Origin: Cephalotus follicularis
Taxonomy: Eukaryota; Streptophyta; Magnoliopsida; Oxalidales; Cephalotaceae
Assembly (NCBI GenBank): GCA_001972305.1
Contig: BDDD01005771.1
Span: 1 to 64,000, forward strand
Length of the DNA: 64,000 nt
Reading direction: 5' to 3'
A program made the position numbers and the translations under genes. The notes below the pieces were generated by a model that was given only the letters and a program-made list of their open reading frames with translations, did no database searches and had not been told where the DNA came from. This document shows, one piece after another, positions 37,101-49,546 of this stretch (position 1 is its first letter; the number at the start of each line of letters is the position of its first letter).

Positions 37101-40100
37101 TGCCTTGAATAAGTCTTTTCTTAATATCCAATGAACTAATATTTGTTTACTAATTTAATTGGCTATTTAGAATTGTAGAGGTCATCAATCTCTTTCTTTC
37201 AATTAAGCTTTGAGTTATGTAGTCAGTTACCTTTATATATCTTATTAGGTTTAGTATTAGACTTGCTTAGTTATGTGTTAGTCACATGAGACTTAGGGGC
37301 TATTTGTTTGCTCTTATTGGACATATTAATCTAGATGGACCAGATTTTGACTCAATAAGAGCGTTTGTTTACTCAATAAAATTTAGTCTGAATATATCTT
37401 ATTACCACTTATTGATCAAGACTTAATTCCTCATTTTATTCGGTCAGATAACATCTTAATAGAATTTTTGGATAAAATTATCCTCATTCTTTTTGTAAAA
37501 ACCCAACTCTATCCTCTTCTCTTATATTTTGTAACAATTTAGAAGGTTAAAAAGAGAAATTAAACATATTCAGATATTTCAAACAATTTAGTTATCAAAC
37601 GATCTTAACCATTCAGTATTCAACATTCAAATATTGTCTCTTAACTATTCAGATGTTGATTCAACATTCAGCGCCTAACACTTAATGTAAACAAATAACC
37701 CCATAGTCTATATATATACTCCTCTATTATTCAATAATTAAGGATTTTATATTCTCTCTAATATTAGATTTACATGATATTAGAGCCTTTAGGGAGAGAA
37801 TATCTCTAACCCTAAACGCCGAACTGAAGTAAGAGCTCACTTGCAGCCGATGAACCCCTCATTTGCTGCCACCAAAATGCTCATCTGTCGTCGATATCCT
37901 TTTCCTGTCTAGCGTCTTCATTGGCCTTGTATTGAGCCGCAGAAAACCCTACCCTAATCGACCATCATCGTTGCACCAAACCCTAGATGCTTCCGAAATC
38001 CATTATGGTCATATCCATCATAGACCTATTGTTGTGTATTGTTGATGCAAGGCGTGAAGCCGATGCCATGGCTGTGACTCGTATGTGGTGTAGTATTCTG
38101 TTTGGGATAGAAAGTAGTGATGGAGATGACAAGATTGTGGGTTCGGTTAGTTTGTTGACTACAGTAGCTTGAGTTTGTGATATACCTTTGTGATGCATGT
38201 GTGTTGCATGGTGATTATTGCTGGTCACATGTGGTAGCTGCTGTTTTATAGTGATTTATGGTGATTTGCGGTGATAATATATGGATACCCCACCTTCTAA
38301 TAGTGTTCCAGTCACGACTAATTTGCAGACCAGTCTTATTAAATTAGATGGTACCAATTATCCATCTTGGTCTAAGTCAGTCACAAAGTATTTGTTAGCC
38401 ATTCACCAGTATAATTTCATATCTGGATCCCTGCCTTCTGATGCTAAAGAGAAGACTGCGTGGCTTTCTGCGATTTGTACTATTCTATGGGGAACTTATA
38501 GATAATATTGTGAGAAATTAGTTTATGGCCTATGACTCAGCCCGATAGATTTGGAAAAAATGTGCTTTGGTGTTTTCTGGGCAGAATAGTATTACTCAGG
38601 TATGTGAGACTTGGGAGGAGTTGTTTGAATTGCAAATGAGAGATTCTTCATTGGTTGACTACTACAAATTCACGATTCGTCTTCAACGCCTCCATTCCTA
38701 TTTTTCATATGCTCTTACTGTGACTGAAATGGAAAAGAGAGAGGCGGACATGGTAATTATTCTCATTCTGCGTGGTCTGGGAGCTGATCACTTATTTACG
38801 CCAACAGATCACTTCTCAGGTTCTTTGCCATCTATTGAAGAGGTTTATTCTAAGTCATCGTGTTGGGTCTATAGTGTTAAATCGTCTTCGCACCATAAGA
38901 GTAGTGCTATGTTGAGTCATGCTCGTGGAGGTGGCCGCAGTAATAGAGGTCGTGGTTCACGTGGTTGATTGAACCTTGGTACTGGTCGTGGATCTTTTAG
39001 TGGCCGTGGGATGTCCGTGGAAGGGGAGCTGGCTATTCACGTGGGGGTCTTTTAGTGTTCTCATTGTCATCGGGCATGACATTCATTGAATTATTAATAT
39101 GAACATGATCCCGAGCTTTGTGGTTTACATGCATCTGTTGACAGTGAAGAGTCCTTACTGCTAGCCTTGTCTCTAACTGAGTATGATGAGATCATGCGCA
39201 ATAGTCAGTCTCTGTGGTCTGTTTCTCCTCGTGTTTTTGGTTGTGTGTGTTATGTCCACTCGTTTGCCCTTGGTACATTTAACTTGGATCCCCAGGTAGA
39301 AAAGCGTGTGTTTGTGGGTTATTTCGGCGCTCAAAAGGAATATCGTTGTTATCGTCCTTGTCGTTGTCATGTTCTTGTTTCTGCTAATGTAACATTCTTT
39401 GAGGACCAGTCATATTTTGATTATTCTACATCTTCATTACCATCCTCTGATGGTGCTTTGGAGATTGTTTCAAACCAGGCACATGGAGATTGTTTTAGAC
39501 CAGATATTGCTTTTGCGGTTAGTTTGGTGAGTCAGTTTATGAGTGCTCCTAGAACCATTCACTGGGATGCAGTTCTTCAACTTGTCAGATATTTAAAGAA
39601 TGCACCTGTGCATCGACAGATTTTTCGTAATCTGGGACATGTACAAGTCGCAGGATATTTAGATGTTGATAGCTTGACTATTTCAAGCTATTCAAATGCG
39701 GATTGGGCAAGTTGCCTTATTGATCGGTGGTCAACTTTAGGATACTGTGTTTTCTTGTGAGGCAATCTAGTTTTTTGGAAAAATAAGAAACAAGCAATGT
39801 ATTCTAGATCTAGTGTAGAGGCAGTACTGAGCAATGGCCAATGTTGTTGGTGAACTTCAGTGGGTACGTATATTACTATCTGAGATTGGTTTTCTATTGT
39901 CAGTACTATCCAACCTTCACTGTGATAATCAATCAGCCATCCATATTGTTAATAATCCAATGTTTCATGAGGAACCAAACATATCGAGGTTGATTGTCAT
40001 TTTGGTCGTGGAAAGATTCACAACAGTGATTTTCAGTTGATACACACTCGTACGAAAGAACACTTGCTGACATTATTATAAAACCTCTATGTCGAAATCA

Positions 40101-40727
40101 TATATTTTATATTTGTAACAAGTTGGGGCTCTTTGACATGTATGCTCCAACTTTAAGGGGAGTATTATCAGTTACCTTTATATGTCTTATTAGGTTTAGT
40201 GTTAGATTTAATTAGTCATATGTTAGTCACACGAGACTTAGTTGATATATATATACTCGTCTATTATTCAATAATTAAGGATTTTAGACTTGGATTTACA
40301 AGTTACAAGTCTGTTGTTTTGAGTTTCATTTTCCAATAGTCTGAGTAAAATTTTCAGGTATGGAAGCCAGATATGATTGTTGCAAGGCTGTTAACAAGGC
40401 TTTCATATCATCAAATAGACTTACTAGCGAACCTGCTTTGGCTGGAATAGCTGCAAAGGTTAGTTCTGGATATATTTACAGCTCTGTGTATGTGTATATG
40501 CTCTGTAAAATCTTCCTAACAGAAAATTCTGCATCGGAAATTTTCTTTCAACAACCTCTGTTTTTTTTCTATTAAAAATATGCTATTGACGGCTTGAAAT
40601 TATATATATACACTTTCAAACTTCAAATGTTCCTATTCAGTTGCAAGAAGCTGTAAGAAGGGGTCCATATCTTGCGAAAAAGAATCTTGAAGCACAACCT
40701 TTAGTAAAGACGGCTGAGAGATTCTAG
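29006..40727 (+). CDS. PSMD5: ARM-repeat protein, PSMD5/S5b-like proteasome factor
   Basis: Likely orthologue of AT3G15180; PSMD5/S5b-type proteins help assemble the proteasome base in the cytosol and nucleus. Sixteen exons with GT-AG borders and consistent phase: 29006-29078, 29209-29272, 29366-29474, 29598-29660, 30224-30327, 30462-30528, 31301-31462, 31834-31907, 31999-32096, 32871-32978, 34697-34794, 35216-35353, 35675-35722, 36507-36621, 40358-40458 and 40641-40727. These give 502 aa. The protein is alpha-helical ARM/HEAT-like throughout: LPGVENALVACLERLF, SLIPHYMPFVQVGLR, LALHTLGNISGETRTAN-like repeats near residue 350, and a C-terminal RRGPYLAKKNLEAQPL. Intron 14 holds a copia element; intron 4 has a repeat-like patch at 29846-30000; intron 10 has a (CT)n tract. 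An LTR fragment ends 32 bp before the ATG. The family is quite sure, the proteasome role is inferred. Confidence 0.9.
29846..30000 (+). repeat. Possible SINE-like relic in intron 4
   Basis: Contains GCTTGAATCCC, similar to a pol III B box, about 65 bp after GTGTGGTCATAAAG, and a perfect 8-bp stem GGATTTGC / GCAAATCC. No poly(A) tail or target-site duplication is clear, so the assignment is tentative. Confidence 0.25.
34065..34117. repeat. (CT)n(TA)n microsatellite in PSMD5-like intron 10
   Basis: About 38 bp of CT dinucleotides followed directly by about 15 bp of TA dinucleotides. Confidence 0.95.
37218..37774 (+). repeat. 5' LTR of the copia element (with MITE inside)
   Basis: Starts TGTAGTCAGTTACCTTTATA and ends GATTTACA before the primer-binding site. 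Outside the inserted MITE it matches 40163-40300, for example TCTTATTAGGTTTAG and CTATTATTCAATAATTAAGG. Confidence 0.88.
37296..37702. mobile_element. MITE inside the copia LTR
   Basis: 407 bp with terminal inverted repeats GGGGCTATTTGTTT and AAACAAATAACCCC. The empty site is shown by the other LTR, where GAGACTTAG runs straight into TATATATATACTCG. The flanks TTA and ATA fit a slightly altered 3-bp target duplication, which favours PIF/Harbinger over hAT. Confidence 0.8.
38281..38968 (+). pseudogene. Copia gag region
   Basis: Two readings (38281-38505 and 38567-38968). The first has the copia gag N-terminal motif LIKLDGTNYPSWSKSVTKYL; the second continues the gag-polypeptide family with WEELFELQMRDSSLVDYY and a C-terminal Gly/Arg-rich tail. 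Broken. Confidence 0.85.
39167..40040 (+). pseudogene. Copia integrase end, RT end and RNase H pieces
   Basis: Translation shows RVFGCVCYVHS and DPQVEKRVFVGYFGAQKEYR (integrase C-terminal region), PDIAFAVSLVSQFMSAPRTIHW and AVLQLVRYLKNAP (end of reverse transcriptase), and LHCDNQSAIHIVNNPMFHE (copia RNase H). Broken. Confidence 0.88.
40163..40300 (+). repeat. 3' LTR of the copia element
   Basis: 138 bp, starting TATTATCAGTTACC and ending GGATTTACA, followed by target-site copy AGTTA. It represents the LTR without the MITE. Confidence 0.87.
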
Positions 40728-42026
40728 CATGGATGATACTCCTATATTGGATGATGGTACTTGTAATTAAGATAAGGAAGGCAAAGAATTGTTTACCTTG
40801 TTAACTATTATGAACAATATATAATGTCTTCTTATCGGCATTTCATAAACTTCAGGGCCATACACGGGCAAGTCGTCCTAGAATTTACAGGAAACACTCC
40901 CAGATCCATTTGCGGACAAAATAGTGTAAAGCTATGAGGTCTTCATGGTGTTAATTGCATTTTGAAAACTCTGCCATGTCTTTTTTTTTTCTTTACGATT
41001 GGATAATTAAAAATAGAGAAGTCTGAATCTTAAACCACATGCATGCATTGGTATATATCACAATCGTGATTTTGTAGCTTGTATAGTCTCTTCGTTTACG
41101 ATTTTAGTATCTTGATTGTTTTTGGCTCCTAAAATGGGTAAATCAAAGAGTTAGAAGACAAAACGTTTTTTGTCCATAAACTATCAAATTAACACCAGAA
41201 TGTACAAAAAGTAAATCTATATTTAGCCCAAGAAATGACTACCTTTTTTTCTGAATCTAGTTAACCATTCTACTCCAATATATATATAATTCTCAAGAGA
41301 ATGTAAGGGTAAAAATCCAAATAAAATATAATCTTAGAAGATTTAGTTAGCATATTTTTTCATTATAAAAAAATTAAAAAAATAATTAGTTGTTAACAGA
41401 GATGACCGTTATTATCACGGTGTTTATGAGTAATATTATTAATTATAATTGAATGATCGAATTATTTTATTAAAAGTTAAAATATCATAAAAATACAATC
41501 ATTTGTTACGGGGTACACTTGAAATATATAACATATTTTCTGTAATACTTTTTGATCAAGCTTTTTTTTTTTAAAAAAAATAATTAAAACTCTGATACGA
41601 CGTTGCAGTACTTATTACTGGATACAAGCAGTACTGAGTACTCTAGTAAATCTATTTCACGGAAACTCATTGGTAATTACTGTAATGAATTATTAAAAAT
41701 TAAAATATGAGACTTAAACTTTGAATATATATCTAGATGATGATCATTAACCATCCTATTCAAACTTCATTAAATGAAAAAAAAAACAATCCAAAAAATG
41801 TGACTCTTTTTTAACGTGCGATTCCAAGATTAAGGATTTGGTATATGTGTAACTCATTTAATTAATTTTCTTTTAAAAAAAAATTACAATGGGTTTGGTA
41901 TATGAAATCACTCTATTTTGAGCGAAATAAAAAAAAGAGTAGCCCCTGTGACGAACGAAATCCTATCCAGCCCTGTGGATAAATAAACCACAGAGAGAGA
42001 CTCAAATTTCAAAGGGAGAGACTGAG
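40728..42026. other. Intergenic DNA between PSMD5-like and S20 genes
   Basis: AT-rich, with no gene seen. The first ~250 bp are probably 3' untranslated region of the upstream gene, and the last ~80 bp (CAGAGAGAGACTC) 5' untranslated region of the S20 gene. Confidence 0.5.
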
Positions 42027-44969
42027 ATGGCAAGTTCAGCTCACTGCTTATCTTCTTCTTCATCCTTCAACCTTTCTTCAAAACTGAAAAACCTTTCACT
42101 CAATACACATTCATCTTGTACAAGTTCTACCACTCATTCAATTTTTGCCACCTATAACTCTCTCAGTTTCTCCACTAACCTCTCTCATAATCTCTTCTTC
42201 AAAGGTAATATTAGTGTGCACACATATACTGGTATAAAAGATGGGATTTTGAGTTGTGGGTTTTGTTGGTTTCTCAGGTAGTTTGTCGATAAGCACGATT
42301 GACAAGCCAACCCGTCATTTAGTTATTTGTGAGGTTGCTTCAACGAAGAAACCGGATTCTGCTGCCAAAAGAGCTCGACAAGCAGAGAAACGCCGCCTAT
42401 ACAACAAAGCAAGGAAATCTGAGGTTAAAACCCGCATGAAGAAGGTATGCATGTTATGGGTTTTGCTTATTAATTATCTTTTTCTATATGTTATGCGATA
42501 ATTGGGTTCATTTTCATGCTTGTTTGAGTAATCGCAATGAGATTCCCCAATATCATTATAAGAATAACTAGGGTTTATTTTCCCTCTGAATCAAACTTTT
42601 CTTTGCCAAGTCTCTGTCTTCCTATTATGTTATGTGATAATTTGGCTCAATTTCATTTTTTTTTATGTTGGATTTTGGGTACTGCTTCTTTTCTGAGTAT
42701 AGGTAAACTAGATTTGTGTTTCGTGGATCTAGGTTCTAGTAACGAATGATGGCAGTGGTTGTAGGTATTTTTCTTTCCCTGTACTTGAATGCATTTCCAA
42801 ATGGTTGTCATGTTGGGTCCATGGATCTTTAAGATGTTTGAAGTTACAATCTTTGTTTGTCTGATTGCCATTGTAAACATAAATGTTTTTGCAAGTTATT
42901 CCAGAATAAGATTAATATATGGCAAAATGCACAGAAGTGTTGACTTGACATGTGAAGGTTTTGAATTATCCTTGAATATGTGATGCAATCTTAAGTACGT
43001 TGAGTATTACTTTTGATAAAGAACTTCTTAATTTCGTGTTATTTATCAGAACTACTGTTCAGATGAGCCTCTTTGAGCATAGGTGTAGTTTTATCATATG
43101 TGTTATTCTGGCTTGGGTTCTACTTTTCTCAAGTATAGGTGAACTGAACCTATACCAATACAATGATAATTTGGTGCACGTGGTGCATATGCACAGGAGC
43201 CTTGAAAATGTTGCCTTTGTGTCAGACTCAGGTGTCATTGCCAAGAATTTTCGAGTAATCCTATATATAACTGAATTCCATCCATCAGTGTTTATATCTG
43301 TGGTGCTTCATATCTGTTGATGACTATCAAGCTATATGCCCTAAACCTCATTTAGAGAATAAGTATAAGGTTTTTGGATACATTTTACGTCATGTAAAAT
43401 TCAAGACTAATGAAATTACAGAGTAATGATGCGCAGAATAACTGATTGTTAGGTACCATCCATGTATTTGCATAGTTAGTCATACCTTAAAATTAAGATT
43501 CTCCTATATCAATGTTTGAACTTTCTCCTCCTCTGTAAAATTGCTTGACGAATATTTGCCTCACTATTCATGTGTTATACCAGACTGCCTTTGCGTGTGT
43601 GTTTCTGCCTGAGCAACTCGGTGCAATATATTCTAGTCATTAGAGTGAGGACGTTTTGCCCAGCCACGAACAGGGAGTCATGAGGACATTTTAATCATGG
43701 AATTCGATATGTTTTGGTTAACTTCTTATCTTGATGATGTTGTGGAAGCTGTGAAAGTTGATAGATGGGAGAATATTCAAAAGATCTTTATTTAGTTGCA
43801 ACTTCTAAAACACACTCGCATTTAGATCATACAATGTTTATCTGCTAAATCAGAAAGCTATGAAGCGCCGACACTCTGTGGAGGGTGGATAGTCGGTGTC
43901 AGATTTGTGTTGACGTTCAACACATCCGGCACATTGTCAACGCGTCGGATTTTGCTGACCGTTGTGGGGCATGTGGTCAACGAGTCTGACATGCTATTTT
44001 GAACTTGTCTGGCTCGTTCCAAGGTTAAATACATAAAAAAAAAAAGATCAATCGAAGAAGAAGATGCGGAGAGTTTTGGTTGTCGTGAAACCATTTTAGG
44101 GCCTGTGCTGTATCTGCCTTAACTCTTTTGACTTTTTGACTTCTGAAGATAGGATTTTGATAGTGCATAGCTGCCATTAAGCCCAATAACTGGTCTAGCA
44201 AAAAGAGCTCAATAGTTAGCAACATAGGTTTTATTTTTTTCTATTGGTATAATATTATATTATTAATTGATTATGAACTATAGTTATTATTATAGTAAAT
44301 TAATCAACATTTAAATTATAATTGATGTTACTGATGTGATTTAGTTTGTGTCAGAATTCTAATTTTTTGAGAACTTTTGTGTTGATGTGTCATGGGTTTC
44401 ATGTTGCGAATTCAAGCCGATAAGTTGATAATCATTAGGAAGGGCAAAATGTAAAGTTTGTAAAAAAAAGTTAATTTTTTTAACAAAACCTCCAACAAGA
44501 AGGGAGTGGGGTTAGGCAATGCCCCTATTCGTTCATTAAAAGCTAATGAAGAATTTAACAAAGTAGAGGATGGACAAAAGGGCATGCCACACCCAGCAAC
44601 ACATTGGTGGGTGACCCTCAGCCAGCTCCTGTAAAAGCATACAAAACCTGTAAAACAAGAAATGGAAGAAAAGGTAATTAGTAGGATTTGTCAAGTTTCT
44701 GATGATTTCTGTGATTTTGTTATCCTTGATAGGTTTTGGAAGCTTTGGATGGCCTTAAGAAGAAACCTGATGCACGACCTGAAGAAGTTCTGCAAATTGA
44801 AAAATTGATTGGAGATGCATACTCTATTATCGACAAAGCTGTGAAAGTAGGAACACTGCACAGGAACACTGGTGCACGCCGAAAGTCTCGGCTTGCTAGA
44901 AGAAAGAAGGCTGTGGAGATACACCATGGCTGGTATACCCCTGTGCCTGCTGGTGCTTTAAGTGCCTAA
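42027..44969 (+). CDS. PRPS20: Plastid 30S ribosomal protein bS20c
   Basis: Nuclear-encoded protein of the small subunit of the chloroplast ribosome that binds 16S rRNA early in assembly. Exons are 42027-42204, 42278-42444 and 44733-44969, with GT-AG borders and phases 1 and 0, giving 193 aa. Residues 1 to about 75 are Ser/Thr-rich and poor in acidic residues, typical of a stroma-targeting transit peptide. The mature part has the bS20 hallmarks: KKPDSAAKRARQAEKRRLYN, ARKSEVKTRMKK, LIGDAYSIIDKAVKVGTLHR and NTGARRKSRLARRKKA. The start is the first ATG after a GAGA-rich leader. Intron 2 is 2.3 kb, and a less AT-rich patch at 43858-43990 in it may be an old insertion. The neighbour order matches AT3G15180-AT3G15190. 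Confidence 0.96.
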
Positions 44970-45590
44970 AGCAAATCACTTGTTGGGTCCATCATTAGTG
45001 CGTGGAGAGAAGCATGTGTAATGTGTTTCCTGTTTACTTACAATGAGCATGGATGAATGTTAAATTTTGTTATCCCTTTTTCTTCAACGCCCCTTAATAT
45101 AATTAACTAAATTGTCCCTCCTATTCGGAATATATGTTTCTACACACTTTCCAAGCAGGAATGCTTCAGCTAAATTTGTTGCGATTGTATGTGTATATGG
45201 TATCTTGGATTTTGACTCAACCCTTAATTCGACAACTTCTCTATACTGGATAGCAGGAGAAATTGTGAATTTTGATGCTTCTTATTATTCAGACATTATT
45301 ATTATTAGAGGTTCTTTTCGTGTTTCTTCTTTCTCTTTTACCATCACCAAACCGAGCACAATATAGCACTTTCAAACAACCACCACCACGAACAAGACCA
45401 CAATCACCAAGCCGTGCCTCTCCACAAACACCAACAGAGCCTCCGATTAGCTGCAATCAACCAATCACCATCACCTGACTTTCCTTTGACGAAAAAAATT
45501 ATAATGTTATAATGTTAACCTGATTGAGTCATTTATCACATAATTTCTCTAACAACACTGAACTACAAAATTCGATGATGGACAAAAAAT
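44970..45590 (+). other. S20 3' flank with a possible relic of a PPR gene 5' end
   Basis: The first ~100 bp are likely the S20 3' untranslated region. At 45272-45478 a reading rich in Leu, Ser, Pro and Arg, with SFLL-type hydrophobic start and AQYSTFKQPPPRTRPQSP, resembles a mitochondrial or plastid targeting peptide, but nothing PPR-like follows. Synteny predicts a PPR gene (AT3G15200) here. This is an inference, and the stretch may be chance. Confidence 0.25.
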
Positions 45591-45746
45591 CAACCAATCA
45601 CCTGACTGTCCTTTGACGAACTCAATTGGGTAACTTTTGCAATCACATAGTAAAGTACAGGCAACAACAATTTATATATATAAGTATTGCAAATCAAAAT
45701 CTCATACAATAAATATGAAAGACGAACGTAAGAGAGAATTGCATAC

Positions 45747-47290
45747 CGGTCGCTCAAAACGAAGCCTGCTCTTGCAAGCAAGGTAGCAACTTCTTGGGTG
45801 ACATACTCTTCTGATGCCCCTGTTAAACGGCACCAAATCATGTTAAGATCACAACGGTGACAAATAAAAACACCTTGGTGCATTCAGATCTAATTATTTT
45901 CTCTTAACCAACTACTGCAATGGTAAGATGCATATCTGGCACTGCATGGTTGTCAAAAAAGTATTGCAGGTAATTATAGAATATAGGGAAGTGAGTCTAT
46001 TTTCAGCATACAGATTGTCTAACTGGAAGAGTTTATATAAGAAAGATGTCTATACATAGCTGCAGTATCCTGCTAGAAAAGCGTGAAGTGAGAAATTATC
46101 TCCTGCAGAAAATAGTTAACGACTTAGAAATGGCGTACGTGACTTTCGTTGGCAATGAAAACATGAAAAAGAGTGAATATAGACAGATATACTCTCTTTT
46201 CTTTTTCACACAAACAGACATAAATGAATTGCATCTCTTCCCCAACAAGGTAAGAATAAACAAGCACAAATTGCAACAAACAATCATCACAACATACATG
46301 AGCAGTTCTCTCCAAGTTGAGATATGCCTCAGTGGTATCACCAGCCATCTCAAAAATTTCGAGCAACAATAGTGCAGACATCATTGCCGACTTTCTCTCT
46401 TTACATATTTGAGCTTCTTCTTTGTTTTCAGCTTTGCCAATTAACTTCAACTCCTGATTAATCAGTGAAAGAATATTGTTGTTAATGCATTGTCGAAGCG
46501 TAATGCTTCCATTCAGAGTTCTCTCTCACACTAATTTGCGCCACATCAGCCTTACCCACCATCAGAAGGATCGCCAGCTATACCTTGTTTGGCATAGTTG
46601 CCAATCATTTCCTTGACTCCTACATTTTTCTCTACAAGGAATGCAATAGTCTCACGAGCTTCTCTCTGCCACAATCATTTCCAACACACACATTTACACA
46701 TCATAATGTAAAATATAACACATATCTAATGCCTTAAGAAAACAAACCATTTTCGGGAAGAAGAGTTTGATAATCAACTTGAAGATGGACTGGTCATCAG
46801 AGCTACAACAAAAATGCAAAAAAGTGAATCAAAAGAAGGAAAGAAAAGGGAAAGCGCAAAGGCGACACACACACTTAGGTTTCAGAAGATTGAAAACAGT
46901 AACTAACAAGATTCATTGACGCGCATATGGAAGTCCTTTTACTCTGTAATGCAGAAAAATTCTACCTTGCTCTTTGAATGGCTACCCCCAGTGGAAGCAA
47001 GTCTCCATAACCCTCGGATTTGGTCAGAGCTCCATGGCAAGCAAATAAGTGAATAAGATCATGACATAAAGAACCTGCAGCGGGAAGGTTCCCCAATGAG
47101 TTGGGCGGTTAAGATTCAGTTTCAAGTTAATATCTCCAATGAGCACAGCCATAGCACAGAATAGAGCGTGATCATGAGAACAAATCAAACGTATGATTTT
47201 GTCTAGCAGAATTTCACTGTGTTGTTCTTCCGGTGATAATCCTTAAACATAGTCCTCAAAATCTCTAAAACGAGCTTCATCATCTTTATG
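45747..47290 (-). pseudogene. Unrecognised multi-exon gene remnant
   Basis: I do not recognise the family. On the minus strand five segments look like exons, four with good GT-AG borders: about 47290-46966, then 46802-46748, 46665-46556, 46453-46298 and 45819-45747. Translations include KIIRLICSHDHALFCAMAVL, GDLLPLGVAIQRASSDDQSI, TIAFLVEKNVGVKEMIGNYA, SALLLLEIFEMAGDTTEAYL and TQEVATLLARAGFVLSDR. They suggest a helical, HEAT/TPR-like protein. The first segment has an in-frame stop (codon at about 47241-47239, after FEDYV) and a frame change before CHDLIHLFACHGAL. No start or stop codon can be placed, and no further exons are seen on either side. It is probably a pseudogene or 3'/5'-truncated copy; no gene is expected here from Arabidopsis synteny on this strand. 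Confidence 0.5.
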
Positions 47291-47299
47291 ATCCTATGG

Positions 47300-49537
47300 T
47301 GATTAAATAAACATGCATTAGTTCCATACCAATGCAAATGAATAGTAAAACACATGACACATAAAACACTCTCTTTCTGTTTCAACGCATCCGCAAAGAT
47401 AAAATTCACTCATAAACTATCGTGCACATAAGCAAACGCATCTCAGCCCAGTTTCATCAATTGGTACAAAAAAAGCTGGGATTTTTTTGTGCAAAATTCC
47501 TTCTTTTTTTTTTTTTTAAAGAGAGTACATTATTTCCATCTACACTGGTCTAACTTGAGCGTCGGAGTGTCCCCGGGAGAACAACCTCCTGGGCCTTCAC
47601 CATTATTGTTGCTCCTTGTGCAGGTGTCCGAGATCAGATTCTTCCTTAAGGCATCAGTGACAAAGCGTTTCTCTTAACAAATCAAAGTCCTCCACGTAGG
47701 ATACTATTGAGAGAAGGATTTCTGTATCAACAATAATATATGTTAATTTTTAAATCATTTAAATATCTCTATACTATTTATCGAATAAACATTTTTTAAT
47801 ATTCTTTTATACTAAATGAAAAAATTTTAAAACGGTTGAATTTTAAAAAAAATGAAATAGTTAAATATTTTTAATTAATTTAAAATTTGACATACTAGAT
47901 ATAAAATATTAATTTTAAAGATTAAATCTATGAAATATGATTCATAGGTCTGAAAATAACACAATATCCTATAACAAATACATTCTTTTTTCCAGTATTT
48001 GAAGATACCATATAAACTATATTTGATGATGAATTAACTTTATCCTCGAAAATCATGGTCATTGCTCAAAAAAGATATCCTCGCTAATAGAATTTAATTT
48101 GTTTTATCTTGATTTAAAAACGATACTCTGTCCAAACTCATTCATATTAAACACAACTATAACCAAGATAACAACCTAGAGAGTTAGTGTTCACAAATCA
48201 CAACAACAAATATGCCCCCATCTTCAAGTCCTGATTTCTATGAATGATAACTATACTTATTCATCAAATGGTTCACAGTTGAATTTTTATACAAATTTTT
48301 TGAATACAACCTACTAAATGGACAGAATCAGCTCTTGCATCCCTATAGTGATTTTGTTATCAATTTAAACTAAAACATTAAAAAGCAGAGTTCAATCAGC
48401 TCAGTCAAAAACTAAATCATCTTCAAAACATCACCACCATAACCTTTTATTTCACTATATATACTTTTTTTTTTCTTGGTTGCAAAACACAAATAAAATA
48501 GATAAAAACCTATTATCATTCATAAAATCATGAAAAAAAAAGGCAACAAAAAATGTTGAACAAACAATTTTCAACCGGGTTCGTATTAAGATCGAACTAC
48601 AGTTGCAAAAAAAAAGGAAAAAGTCGATAAATGGTAGGCAAAATTGAAAATAAAAAATTCATTAAACAAAATACTATGATTATTAAACTCGAATCGAACT
48701 GGTCGGTAAACCGGTCTAAGTCAAATATCAGAACTATTTTATAGTTTTTAAACTAATCAAACTAATGACTCAAATTTGATTTAGATTGATCAAACTGATG
48801 AGTTGATCACGCTAATAAATCGATCTAAATCACGTCGAATCAGTCATGTTAATTTTCTTTTATTTATTATTTTAAAATTAATTTGTTAATTAATTTAATG
48901 ATTCAATTATTATTTAATGATATTGAGTCTCACTTGATTCAATTACCAATCTCATTGAGAAAACTACGAAGAAAAAAAAAACCCAATAAAAAAAAACAAA
49001 ACGGGAGCACGCAAACTGAGTGTGCCGCCGTTTAAAACGCTGTACTTAACCACGCCGCCCTTAGATCTACGAGTCATTAGAACACAAATGGCGGCTGGGT
49101 CCCATGCTCTTTCTCTGGTATGGTCGAGTCTTTTGTTGACTGGATACTCAAATATTACGGTGCTCGATAATTATGACACGTGTGGCGCGGGAATAAAAGC
49201 ACTTTTTGTTGCTCATATATTGAGCAGACACGCTTTGGTGGAACATGCGTATAGTTTAGACGCACTACACGTCAGTCTTAATTTTCGTGTGCACCGTCTA
49301 CACATAACCTAATATATTATTTTCAATTGCTGATTGTTGATTACTGTAATACTATTATTATATTATTTTTAATAAATTTATGATATTAATTTTTATTATT
49401 ATTAATTATGTCATATACGATGGTATGAGTGAGTGGATGTTAAATTGTCTTAGTAGTCCTATTTGGATCAATGCGTATATACCACCAAGAAACTATCGGG
49501 TTTTTTTAGTTAAAATATTTGACGTGAAACTAAGTCA
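47300..49537. other. AT-rich intergenic DNA
   Basis: No supported gene. At 48678-48720 the phrase ACTCGAATCGAACTGGTCGG...AACCGGTC resembles the ends of plant terminal-inverted-repeat elements and has a loose inverted partner at about 51490-51560. The 96-codon reading at 49022-49312 has no recognisable features. Confidence 0.45.
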
Positions 49538-49546
49538 TAATTAATT

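Larger units (their letters stand above)
37218..40300 (+). mobile_element. Ty1/copia LTR retrotransposon, shortened and broken
   Basis: Lies in intron 14 of the PSMD5-like gene in the sense orientation. It is flanked by the 5-bp target-site duplication AGTTA (37213-37217, 40301-40305). The LTRs are 37218-37774 (carrying a 407-bp MITE) and 40163-40300. A tRNA-Met-type primer-binding site, TGATATTAGAGCC, follows the left LTR at 37775, and the polypurine tract AAGGGGAGTA precedes the right LTR. At 3.1 kb it is shorter than a full copia element and carries several breaks, so it is a fossil. Its parts are gag (38281-38968) and pol pieces (39167-40040). Confidence 0.92.

Noticed and set aside
43000-43320. 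106-codon reading in S20 intron 2
   Set aside because: Lies wholly inside an intron, hydrophobic and AT-driven, without a recognisable domain.
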